Positions 17,229 to 24,966 of a DNA stretch of 64,000 nucleotides are shown here, one piece after another. The notes beneath the pieces are model-generated. The model did no database searches. It was given only the letters and a program-made list of their open reading frames with translations, and was not told where the DNA came from. The stretch covers positions 268,937-332,936 of the forward strand of contig NZ_PVTR01000007.1 of NCBI RefSeq assembly GCF_003003005.1, read 5' to 3'. Source of the stretch: Mongoliibacter ruber (GTDB lineage Bacteria; Bacteroidota; Bacteroidia; Cytophagales; Cyclobacteriaceae). The first letter of the stretch is position 1; the number at the start of each line of letters is the position of its first letter. A program made the position numbers and the translations under genes.

Positions 17229-17765
17229 TTATTTGGATGTAATGTTGAATAAGACCTGTAGTTCTGCCCATAAGGCCTTTTTTAGGGAGACTTCCTGTGC
17301 AATCAGCTTGAGATCATCTGCAAACAAATACTCAGTATCCTCCTCATGTTGGATCTTATAATTTTTCTTTTTTAACCCCATAAGATCATGATGAATATTC
17401 CCGAAAACAATGATCTTATTGGGATTCATTTCTTGAAGGTAGTCATGGTTGACCAGGTTGAGACTCATATCACTGCAAAGGGCAATATCTTTGAGAGAAC
17501 AATTTACGGCATTTAGGATCTTTAAAAGTAAATCCTGAAACTCTTTTTCAAGTTCTTTTCCTTCAAAAATCACTAAAATTCCTTTCTCAAATCCACCCTC
17601 ATACTCAAGTACCGGAGCCTCTTCTTCGTCGAGGGCTAGAGATTCGGTTTCTAATTCAACTTCATTTTGAGGTGATTTGCTAAGAATCTGTGATTTTTCT
17701 TCAGGCAACAAGTAAATATCCTGGTCCAAAAACATGCCCAAATGGTATAAACTCTGATTTTCCAT
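17229..17765 (-). CDS. Conserved protein of unknown function
   Basis: A 178-residue cytoplasmic protein that I do not recognise. It begins MENQSLYHLGMFLDQDIYLL. After an acidic linker (about 35-55, rich in E and D) it forms an alternating strand-helix pattern: GILVIFEGKELEKEFQDLLL, DIALCSDM, KIIVFGNIHHDLM. This resembles a small Rossmann-like sandwich such as the uracil-glycosylase-like folds, but no catalytic motif is visible. I chose ATG 17765 because the only longer in-frame start is a TTG. It is the first gene of the operon with the DUF3817 and kinase-like genes. Confidence 0.72.
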   Translation of the reverse strand: MENQSLYHLGMFLDQDIYLLPEEKSQILSKSPQNEVELETESLALDEEEAPVLEYEGGFEKGILVIFEGKELEKEFQDLLLKILNAVNCSLKDIALCSDMSLNLVNHDYLQEMNPNKIIVFGNIHHDLMGLKKKNYKIQHEEDTEYLFADDLKLIAQEVSLKKALWAELQVLFNITSK

Positions 17766-17987
17766 GCGACTAAATTCAATAAAAATTAATGGCTTTCCAA
17801 GAGCATTTGGGCCTTTCAAAAATTAAAATATATGTATATCCGCTTTCATACCAGTAGAATCTAAATAATTGAATTAACCTGTGGTTTCGAACCAATATCG
17901 ATAAATATCCAATATCTATTAGTATCCCTTTGCTCAAAAACCCTCGTTTAATTGATTAGTGTTAGGATTGCGGATAATCATATTAAA

Positions 17988-18025
17988 ATATCAGGCAATC
18001 ACTACTTGTAATAATTGCCCGATAT
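17988..18025 (-). terminator. Hairpin terminator after the thioesterase gene
   Basis: ATATCAGGCAAT (17988-17999) pairs with ATTGCCCGATAT (18014-18025) over 11 of 12 positions around a 14-nt loop. It lies 3 nt beyond the stop of the minus-strand thioesterase gene. On the minus strand it is followed by TTTAATATG, moderately T-rich. Confidence 0.65.
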
Positions 18026-18028
18026 ATT

Positions 18029-18568
18029 TTATTTCTTTTTTTCAGGCTTCTCGTCCAAATTAAATATGGATTTCAATTCTACCGCATCTTTAGGATCCAT
18101 TCTCTTGGCAAGTACAAGTCTCAATTGTCTTCTTCTCAAGGCTCCCTCAAACAATTCCACTTCCTCAGGGGTGTTTGGTACTACCTCAGGTACTTCTATT
18201 GGTCTCCCATTTTGATCTACAGCTACAAATGTAAAAAATGCTCTGTGTGTTTGTATTTTTTTATTAGCAGGGATGTCTTCCGCCCAAACTTCAATAAAAA
18301 CCTCCATGGAGGAGTTGAATGCCCGTGTAACCTGAGCTTGAAGAGTAACAACATTGCCAAGGGCAATTGGATGTTTGAAGGATATGCTGTCAGCTGCAGC
18401 TGTGACTACGATCCTGTTGGAGTGTTTTTGCGCAGCAATAGCTGCTACAATATCCATCCAATGCATCAGTTTACCCCCCATTAAGTTGTGAAGCGTATTG
18501 GTGTCGTTAGGTAAAACCATTTCGGTCATTACTACCTGAGATTGGCTGGCTGATTTTTTCTTAGTCAT
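18029..18568 (-). CDS. Acyl-CoA thioesterase, hotdog fold
   Basis: A 179-residue single-hotdog-domain protein. The segment NTLHNLMGGKLMHWMDIVAAIAAQKHSNRIVVTAAADSISFKHP (given here only as landmark: residues about 20-62) contains the catalytic Asp of the HWMD motif and the N-x-x-G-G turn typical of YciA/BFIT-type acyl-CoA thioesterases. It hydrolyses medium or long acyl-CoA to free CoA and fatty acid in the cytosol. The C-terminus is lysine-rich (PEKKK). It follows pcm on the same strand after 81 nt, and a hairpin terminator follows its stop. Confidence 0.92.
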   Translation of the reverse strand: MTKKKSASQSQVVMTEMVLPNDTNTLHNLMGGKLMHWMDIVAAIAAQKHSNRIVVTAAADSISFKHPIALGNVVTLQAQVTRAFNSSMEVFIEVWAEDIPANKKIQTHRAFFTFVAVDQNGRPIEVPEVVPNTPEEVELFEGALRRRQLRLVLAKRMDPKDAVELKSIFNLDEKPEKKK

Positions 18569-18649
18569 GAAAATTATATTTTCTGTAAAATTACAAAATA
18601 AATTCCTCTTATGTCAATTAAATAATGACTGTTTCAGTATAAAATTCTG

Positions 18650-19306
18650 TTATCTCCATCCCTCTGCACCCAGCAAAGGGACAAATGCAAAATTGTCATA
18701 CTCTTCTTTGATAATCTTAGTTGCTGTTTTTTTGGTCAACCGTAACATTTTCTGGGTATTTCTGTCTCCTACAGGAATGACCAAAATTCCTCCAACTTTC
18801 AGCTGTTTCAAAAGTGAATTGGGTACTATAGGAGCTCCAGCCGTGACAAGAATTTTATCAAATGGTGCTTGTGTTGGTAAGCCTTGAGAACCATCTCCAA
18901 AATAAAAATGAAGATCTATTCCCAGTTTGGAAAGGAATTTTTTTGTGCGGTCAAAAAGTTTCTTTTGGTATTCGATGGTGTGAACTTCTGCCCCTAACAA
19001 GTGTAAAATTGATCCCTGATATCCTGATCCGGTTCCTATTTCCAATACCTTATCACCTGGTTTTATATTCAATAATTCTGTTTGGAAAGCAACCGTGTAA
19101 GGTTGAGAGATAGTTTGTCCCTCACCGATAGGAAATGCCTTATCTTCATAAGCATGGGAATCCAAGGCGGTATCAAAAAAGAAATGCCTGGGTAGGGTAT
19201 TGATGGCATGCAATACAGTTTCATCTTTGATTCCTTTCTTTTTGATTATTTTGACTAATTCTTTTCGCTGACCTTTGTGTCGGTAGCTATCTTCTAATTT
19301 CAACAT
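18650..19306 (-). CDS. pcm: Protein-L-isoaspartate O-methyltransferase
   Basis: A 218-residue SAM-dependent methyltransferase that repairs isoaspartyl residues in damaged proteins. The family landmarks are FPIGEGQTISQPYTVAF (the PCMT substrate loop), VLEIGTGSGYQGSIL (SAM motif I), VHTIEYQKKL (acidic ribose-binding residue) and FDKILVTAGAP (motif II). Size and order are standard. It diverges from the riboflavin synthase gene, and the thioesterase gene lies downstream. No strong TAnnTTTG element is visible in the 125-nt divergent interval. Confidence 0.96.
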   Translation of the reverse strand: MLKLEDSYRHKGQRKELVKIIKKKGIKDETVLHAINTLPRHFFFDTALDSHAYEDKAFPIGEGQTISQPYTVAFQTELLNIKPGDKVLEIGTGSGYQGSILHLLGAEVHTIEYQKKLFDRTKKFLSKLGIDLHFYFGDGSQGLPTQAPFDKILVTAGAPIVPNSLLKQLKVGGILVIPVGDRNTQKMLRLTKKTATKIIKEEYDNFAFVPLLGAEGWR

Positions 19307-19431
19307 GTTGGGTTGGGAGCTTTAGAAACTTTCTATACAAATGCTAAGTTAAGGGATAAATTGGCTTATTTTGAGTCATAATCTAAAGAGAAATCTTTCG
19401 CATTGAATTATTGGAAATTAGAAATGGAAAT

Positions 19432-20025
19432 ATGTTTACAGGGATAATAGAGACTTTAGGTACTGTTGAAAGTATTGAAAAAGATGGTACAAACGTGCAT
19501 TTTGATATCAGTTCTTCATTGACAAATGATTTGAAAATCGATCAATCGGTGGCGCATAATGGTGTATGCCTTACAGTAGTTGCTGTTGATGATGATGTCT
19601 ACAGGGTTACGGCAATTGATGAGACCCTTCAAAAGACAAATCTTAAAAATTGGGATGTGGGAAAGAAAATAAATATTGAAAGGTGCATGCCAGCAAGTGG
19701 AAGATTTGATGGCCATATTGTTCAAGGTCATGTAGATCAGACGGGTAGGGTAGAGAGTATCAGCAATCAAGATGGATCTTGGCTTTTTGATTTTTCCTTT
19801 GACCCGTCCAAGGGGAATGTGACTGTGGAGAAAGGCTCAATTACTATCAATGGAACCAGTCTGACTTGTTTCAACTCAAAAAACGGAAAGTTCACTGTCG
19901 CCATTATTCCCTATACTTATGAAAATACTAATTTTCATGAATTACAGGTTGGAGATGAAGTCAATCTGGAATTTGATATCGTAGGGAAATATATTCAAAG
20001 GATCATCCGAGGCTACGAGAATTAA
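19432..20025 (+). CDS. ribE: Riboflavin synthase, alpha subunit
   Basis: A 197-residue riboflavin synthase starting MFTGIIETLGTVESIEKDG. It is two tandem lumazine-binding domains: the first with HNGVCLTVV and DETLQKTNL, the second with GHIVQGHVDQTGRV and SITINGTSLTC. The enzyme dismutates two 6,7-dimethyl-8-ribityllumazine molecules into riboflavin. ATG 19432 is chosen because MFTGI is the invariant N-terminus; an in-frame TTG at 19411 is only a read-up. No FMN riboswitch is visible upstream, and no other rib genes are adjacent. Confidence 0.97.
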   Translation: MFTGIIETLGTVESIEKDGTNVHFDISSSLTNDLKIDQSVAHNGVCLTVVAVDDDVYRVTAIDETLQKTNLKNWDVGKKINIERCMPASGRFDGHIVQGHVDQTGRVESISNQDGSWLFDFSFDPSKGNVTVEKGSITINGTSLTCFNSKNGKFTVAIIPYTYENTNFHELQVGDEVNLEFDIVGKYIQRIIRGYEN

Positions 20026-20328
20026 GCCATTCTATAAATTTCCGCTTTTTTGGAAGAGCATGACATAATCAAGTTTTAACGATTGTTTTAGGACCAGGAT
20101 CTATCAATATCGAATGTCAATTGATATCGGATTAAAGATATATTTGGTACTATTTGGACTTTGGTGGAATCTAGGATACATGTCATGTTTTTTTATTTTT
20201 TGCTTTTGGCTTTCATTATTTTGTTTCAAATTTGTGTCATTATGAAGGCATAATCTTTTTTTCTGTCAATTTATCCCGAAGACTTCGGTGTATAGGTACA
20301 ATTTTCTTGTTCCCTTAATCCTTCATTT
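20026..20328. other. Intergenic region before the MATE gene
   Basis: This 303-nt interval holds no plausible gene. It contains a TATATTTG at 20139-20146, a formal match to the -7 consensus, with a TTG at 20121-20123 that is closer than usual (15 nt). ATCAAT and ATTGAT near 20104-20126 form a short inverted repeat. The 70 nt before the MATE start are T-rich with no clear promoter box. I see no RNA fold I would name. Confidence 0.45.
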
Positions 20329-21720
20329 ATGACAATCCAATCATTTTTCTTTCATTTCAAAAAGGCTGTAAAAGGATTTGATATCGATTTTACCAAAATC
20401 AGCATCAAAAAGGCCATATTTTACCTATCCATTCCTATGATCTTGGAAATGGTCATGGAATCCTTATTCGCCGTAGTTGATATATTCTTTGTAGGCAAAC
20501 TTGGGGTCTATGCAGTGGCCACAGTGGGACTGACTGAGTCTGTTTTGACTATAATTTATTCGATAGCCATTGGTCTGAGTATGGCAGCAACAGCCATAGT
20601 TGCCAGAAGGATAGGAGAGAAGAAACCTAAGGAAGCCTCCAAAGCTGCATTTCAAGCAATAATGGTATGTTCTTTATTTGCCGTGGCGGTAGCTGTTATT
20701 GGGGTATTGCAGGCAAAAAATCTACTCGCTCTTATGGGGGGTGAGGAAGAGGTGATTGAATCCGGGTACCGATACACGCAGGTGATTTTTGGAGGTAATG
20801 TATGTGTGATGTTATTGTTTTTGATCAATGGGATTTTTAGAGGGGCTGGTAATGCAGCCATTGCAATGAAAGCCCTTTGGATAGCTAACGGCTTTAATAT
20901 TGTGCTTGATCCTTTGCTGATATTTGGCTTGGGGCCCATTCCAGCTATGGGTTTGGAGGGGGCCGCATGGGCTACTACTACAGGGAGAGGAATAGGAGTG
21001 CTATTTCAATTGTATGTCCTGTTCAAAGGTACATCGCTGATTAAATTTTATTGGGAAAGCCTTAAAATGAACTGGAAAACCATATGGACTATCCTGAAAG
21101 TTGCCTCAGGTGGTATGGGACAGTTCCTGATTGAATCAGCATCATGGATTTTTTTGATGAGGATTATTTCTGAATCAGGTTCAGCGGCTTTGGCTGGCTA
21201 TACAATTGCAATCAGACTTATAATTTTTGCTCTCTTGCCTGCTTTTGGTTTGGCAAATGCCTCTGCTACTTTGGTAGGTCAAAACCTTGGAGCTTTGCAG
21301 CCTGGTAGGGCAGAAAAATCGGCTTGGTTCAGTGCCCACTTGACAGCAATTTTTCTTGGATTATGTGCTATCGTTTTCATTGGTGGAGCAGGTTTTTTTA
21401 TTCAGATTTTCAACCAAGAACAGTCTGTGATCGAAGTGGGCAGAAATGGCTTAGTCATCATTTGTCTAGGCTATGTCTTTTTTGGATATGGAATGGTCAT
21501 GAGCCAATCACTTAATGGGGCAGGCGATACCCGTACGCCTACAATTATAAACTTGGCCGTTCTCTGGGGATTTCAGATCCCATTTGCCTACTTCCTGGCA
21601 AAAGTTCTACTGATGGGAGCCACTGGAGTTTTCGTGGCAATAGCGGTCAGTCATTCCCTACATGCTGTGGTCAGCACCCTTGTTTTTAACAGAGGTAGGT
21701 GGAAGCTGGTGCAGGTTTAA
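20329..21720 (+). CDS. MATE family efflux transporter
   Basis: A 463-residue membrane protein with about 12 helices in two MATE repeats. Characteristic stretches are FYLSIPMILEMVMESLFAVVDIFFVGKLG at the first repeat (landmark residues about 30-58) and GGMGQFLIESASWIFLMRI at the second, plus the inter-repeat SQSLNGAGDTRTPT. MATE proteins export cationic drugs or metabolites using sodium or proton gradients. It stands alone between the riboflavin synthase gene and a convergent MBL-rhodanese gene. Substrate cannot be told from sequence. Confidence 0.95.
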   Translation: MTIQSFFFHFKKAVKGFDIDFTKISIKKAIFYLSIPMILEMVMESLFAVVDIFFVGKLGVYAVATVGLTESVLTIIYSIAIGLSMAATAIVARRIGEKKPKEASKAAFQAIMVCSLFAVAVAVIGVLQAKNLLALMGGEEEVIESGYRYTQVIFGGNVCVMLLFLINGIFRGAGNAAIAMKALWIANGFNIVLDPLLIFGLGPIPAMGLEGAAWATTTGRGIGVLFQLYVLFKGTSLIKFYWESLKMNWKTIWTILKVASGGMGQFLIESASWIFLMRIISESGSAALAGYTIAIRLIIFALLPAFGLANASATLVGQNLGALQPGRAEKSAWFSAHLTAIFLGLCAIVFIGGAGFFIQIFNQEQSVIEVGRNGLVIICLGYVFFGYGMVMSQSLNGAGDTRTPTIINLAVLWGFQIPFAYFLAKVLLMGATGVFVAIAVSHSLHAVVSTLVFNRGRWKLVQV

Positions 21721-21772
21721 ATATTAATGAGACTTTCTAAAAAAATAGTTTTTACCAAATTCTTGACGCCAC

Positions 21773-21824
21773 AAAGGCTCAAAGACACCTAAATTCACAA
21801 AATTCTTAGCGTCTTTGAGCCTTT
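21773..21824. repeat. Inverted repeat of the 'CAAAGaC' type between convergent genes
   Basis: AAAGGCTCAAAGAC (21773-21786) is the exact reverse complement of GTCTTTGAGCCTTT (21811-21824), a perfect 14-bp stem with a 24-nt spacer. It lies between the MATE gene and the convergent MBL-rhodanese gene and could terminate both, with a short T run on the right. The composition (GACGCCACAAAGGCTCAAAG from 21765) resembles degenerate interspersed repeats built from GCAAAGACGCAAAG-like words found in many environmental genomes; that link is from memory. Confidence 0.7.
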
Positions 21825-21857
21825 TATGACCAATCAAAATTAAGGCTGAGCCTATGA

Positions 21858-23237
21858 TTAAGAATTCCAATCCGCCCACCCACCGGAATAGTTGAGGATA
21901 TTGTCAAATCCATTAGCAGTCAAAACAGAATAAGCGATAGCCGCACGAGCTCCACTTTGGCAATGGATAATTACTTCCTTTTGCTTGGAAATTTTATCTA
22001 AGTTTTCTTTAATCTTGCCTACAAATATATTGTCAGCACCCTCTATATGGCCTTTTTTGAATTCCGATTTGCCTCTGACGTCGACAATTTGAACCTCGGA
22101 ATTTTCCATTTTATTTTTGACAGTTTTTTTGTCAATTACTTCGTAGCTACTGAGTTCATTTTTTTCAAATTGTATCAATTGAGCTGGAGTGATATAACCT
22201 TTTATGTTATCCAGACCAATCCTCATCAGTTTTCGAGTCAATTCTTCTGTTTCTGATGCATCAGCGATCAGCACGAATGATTCTTCATAATTGAGATACC
22301 AACCCATCCATGTTGAAAAAGAGTTGTTGTTGGATATGTTTAAAGATCCTTTTAGGAAACCATCTGAATACTGTTTCCAAGGTCTAGTGTCAATTATTTT
22401 CAAACCTTCATTTTTGACATCTATAAAATCAGCTTCTGAAAGGTTTTTTAAGGTTGGAACTTCAGTCAATAAAGGGCGGTCAACCTTGTTTAACTTCTTC
22501 ATCATTGCAAAATAACGAGGAGGTTCGGGTTGATCTGCCAGCAATTCGTTTGTAAATGCTGTCCGATCATGAAGTAGCTGTAATGCCCAATTTCTGATTT
22601 TTTCATACCCAATAGTAGACATCGGAACAGCACCTAAGGATTTGCCACAAGCGGATCCAGCACCATGACCAGGCCAAATTTGGATGTATTCGGACATTTT
22701 ATTGAAATCTTGCAATGAGTCAAAAAGCTGATGGGCACCTTTTTCCTGAGTACCTTTCATACCAGCCGCTTGTTCTAGTAAGTCAGGTCGTCCCACATCT
22801 CCGACAAAAACAAAATCTCCTGTAAATAACATAACCGGTTCATCAGTAGCAGGCTTATCTGTTAAGAGAAAACTCAAATGCTCTGGCGTGTGGCCGGGCG
22901 TATGAAGTGCCTCAAATGTGACATTGCCCAATTTGATGATATCACCATGCTTGACTTTGGTATGGTCAAATTCATATTTCCAGTCTTTATCTCCTTCATC
23001 GGATAGATATAGCTCAGCACCTGTCAATGCAGCAAGCTCTCTTGATCCAGAAAGAAAGTCCGCATGAATGTGAGTTTCTAACACATGGGTGATTTTCATG
23101 TTGTTTTCCTCGGCAATTTTGAGATAAGTGTCAACATCTCTTTTGGGATCAATCACGGCTGCAATTCCACCCGCCTGACATCCTATTACATAGCTCGCCT
23201 GAGCCAAACTTTTATCATATACTAATTCAAAAAACAT
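21858..23237 (-). CDS. MBL-fold hydrolase fused to two rhodanese domains (ETHE1-like)
   Basis: A 459-residue cytosolic protein. The N-terminal metallo-beta-lactamase domain (about 1-245) has the metal motif THIHADFLSG (H56, H58, D60), TPGHTPEHLSF and GDFVFVGDVGRPDLLEQ, as in ETHE1-type persulfide dioxygenases. Two rhodanese domains follow. The first (about 265-355) has FVLIADASETEELT where the active cysteine should be, so it looks inactive. The second (about 365-459) has an active loop HCQSGAR (C426). It probably handles glutathione or low-molecular-weight persulfides in sulfide oxidation. ATG 23237 starts the conserved MFFELVYD. A good -7 element lies at 23275-23282. Confidence 0.93.
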   Translation of the reverse strand: MFFELVYDKSLAQASYVIGCQAGGIAAVIDPKRDVDTYLKIAEENNMKITHVLETHIHADFLSGSRELAALTGAELYLSDEGDKDWKYEFDHTKVKHGDIIKLGNVTFEALHTPGHTPEHLSFLLTDKPATDEPVMLFTGDFVFVGDVGRPDLLEQAAGMKGTQEKGAHQLFDSLQDFNKMSEYIQIWPGHGAGSACGKSLGAVPMSTIGYEKIRNWALQLLHDRTAFTNELLADQPEPPRYFAMMKKLNKVDRPLLTEVPTLKNLSEADFIDVKNEGLKIIDTRPWKQYSDGFLKGSLNISNNNSFSTWMGWYLNYEESFVLIADASETEELTRKLMRIGLDNIKGYITPAQLIQFEKNELSSYEVIDKKTVKNKMENSEVQIVDVRGKSEFKKGHIEGADNIFVGKIKENLDKISKQKEVIIHCQSGARAAIAYSVLTANGFDNILNYSGGWADWNS

Positions 23238-23274
23238 AGTTTTTGGTTTTAATTTCAATCGATTCTTTCGAATT

Positions 23275-23282
23275 CAAAGGTA
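23275..23282 (-). promoter_or_regulatory. Promoter -7 element (TACCTTTG) for the MBL-rhodanese gene
   Basis: The minus strand reads TACCTTTG, a full TAnnTTTG match, 37 nt upstream of the start at 23237. A TTA about 19 nt further upstream may serve as a weak -33 box. Together they support the chosen start codon. Confidence 0.6.
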
Positions 23283-23440
23283 GATGATTAGTATAAGAGA
23301 TTAAGTGATATTTATTACCTTAGCTATGGTCATCCATTAATGAGTAGTGTAAGAAAATGAATTTTCAATCTGTAGAACTTCCACTTAATTGAGTTTGTGA
23401 TGTTTGTCTTATTTTTTACAAAACCCAAGTAAAAAGGAAA

Positions 23441-24811
23441 TTAAAATTTCAGACTCAAGCCCACTATAGGTTGACTTGGTGTGAGGTTGAATCCCATCGC
23501 ACTAGGGCCTACTGGCATGCGCTGGTTGATGAAGTAATTTTCAGGATTGATATTAACAGAAAAATCCAATCCACTTTTTTCGTTTATTCTCTCTCCGAGC
23601 GTCTTGCTCATATTTTCATTCTTGAACTTTTGGAAGAGGATCTGTTGGGTAATCAAGGCCAAAGCCGACGGTACACCAATGATGGCTGTAGCTGATTCGG
23701 ATTCAGCTATTGCCATAATTCCCAATCCTAACAATGCTGCCCCAGCCGTGGAATAGCCAATAGTACTTCCTTGTTTTTTGGTCAAATATACACCTCTGGC
23801 TGATCTATGACCCACAATCGTCCCTAATACTGAACCTGCTGCTGGAATCAAAATTACAGCTGATGAATTTCCATCAGAAAGTGCCTCAGATGCTATTGCA
23901 AATCCTAATCCCGTTCCAATTAAACTTAAAATTGTTGTGTTTTCGGCATCCCCAAGCGTATAGGGGTACTTCAATGATTGTTGATTCCCGACGACCAATC
24001 CTAAAATTCCTCCACCAAGAATTCCGGCTCCATAGGCATTGGTGTTTTCCACTCGTAAGGCTCCCAAAGTAGATGCTCCAAGCCAAGAACCAAGTAATCC
24101 ATAATGCCTCAGTGTTTCAACATGACCTTCTGAATAATTCTCTCTTTTTTGTTTCTGAAATGCCCATTCCCCTAATGCAATACTACTCAAGGCACCGAGA
24201 CCTGCGGCAGCCCTTCCACTAGACTCTGATTCTCCGGCAATCAAAATACCCAATGAACCTCCATACACCCATCCTAACAGTCTGCCGGTATTTCCTGCTC
24301 TTACGACTGATCTGGTGATGTCATCAAATTTTTTGGGATTAATTACAGGGCCTAAGGCCCACAGACCACCCATGACAAGAGGTATACCTATGGCTCCAAC
24401 ATTGTCAACCTCAAAAACAGCTACTGTAGCTAGACCATAACTGAAACCATATGCAATACTCACAAATCTATCTCTACCTCTCCACTCAAATTCTGAAGCC
24501 TCAGAGGCAGGCGCTTTGATATTACTAAGTTCCCTGTCCCATTGCTCCCGCATTTGGTAATACTTGTTTTTTTCCTCTTCGGATAAGCGATCAAAATACC
24601 TATTGAGGTAAACCTCATAGTCATTCATGTATTCCAACTCTTCAGCTGTTAATTCCTCGCCATAGGATTCTTTGGTTTTGATTTCCTTATAAGTGAGCTT
24701 ATTGCTCTCCTCCCAATATCCCCTTGCAGAATATAGGCTTTGGGCCATGGACGTTTGAAAAATAAAGAAAGCTCCGATGAGTAGGATTGAGATTCTGAAG
24801 AAAGTTTTCAT
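23441..24811 (-). CDS. Secreted/envelope protein with glycine-rich hydrophobic repeats
   Basis: A 456-residue protein with a signal peptide (about 1-23, ending FQTSMAQ). An acidic, aromatic helical region follows (about 30-105; TAEELEYMNDYEVYLNRYFD). Residues about 115-385 are a run of eight or more Gly/Ala-rich hydrophobic segments (for example YGFSYGLATVAVF, GAGILGGGILGLVVG, LIGTGLGFAIASEAL), each separated by polar loops. The C-terminus ends VGLSLKF, the terminal aromatic expected of outer-membrane barrels. It may be a glycine-zipper membrane protein or a barrel; I do not recognise the family. It follows its own -7 element at 24887-24894 and is not closely linked to other genes. Confidence 0.78.
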   Translation of the reverse strand: MKTFFRISILLIGAFFIFQTSMAQSLYSARGYWEESNKLTYKEIKTKESYGEELTAEELEYMNDYEVYLNRYFDRLSEEEKNKYYQMREQWDRELSNIKAPASEASEFEWRGRDRFVSIAYGFSYGLATVAVFEVDNVGAIGIPLVMGGLWALGPVINPKKFDDITRSVVRAGNTGRLLGWVYGGSLGILIAGESESSGRAAAGLGALSSIALGEWAFQKQKRENYSEGHVETLRHYGLLGSWLGASTLGALRVENTNAYGAGILGGGILGLVVGNQQSLKYPYTLGDAENTTILSLIGTGLGFAIASEALSDGNSSAVILIPAAGSVLGTIVGHRSARGVYLTKKQGSTIGYSTAGAALLGLGIMAIAESESATAIIGVPSALALITQQILFQKFKNENMSKTLGERINEKSGLDFSVNINPENYFINQRMPVGPSAMGFNLTPSQPIVGLSLKF

Positions 24812-24886
24812 AGTGTGGTCAATAGCGGCATTGATTATTGATTTAATTCTGAAACGAACAGTATAATTAAATGTTCAGTCCATACC

Positions 24887-24894
24887 CAAATGTA
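24887..24894 (-). promoter_or_regulatory. Candidate -7 promoter element (TACATTTG)
   Basis: The minus strand reads TACATTTG, a full TAnnTTTG match, 75 nt upstream of the start at 24811. It falls between the end of the ccsBA gene and the glycine-rich envelope gene. I see no TTTG -33 box at standard spacing. Confidence 0.45.
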
Positions 24895-24966
24895 GCCAAA
24901 TGGTGCCAATTAAAACCGTTACACATATGACACAGCAGAAAATTATTTTAAGGATCAATCACAAAC

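Noticed and set aside
17892..17916. Direct repeat CCAATATC spaced by 17 nt.
   Set aside because: Two 8-bp copies in AT-rich intergenic DNA with no third copy; not enough for an operator or repeat claim.
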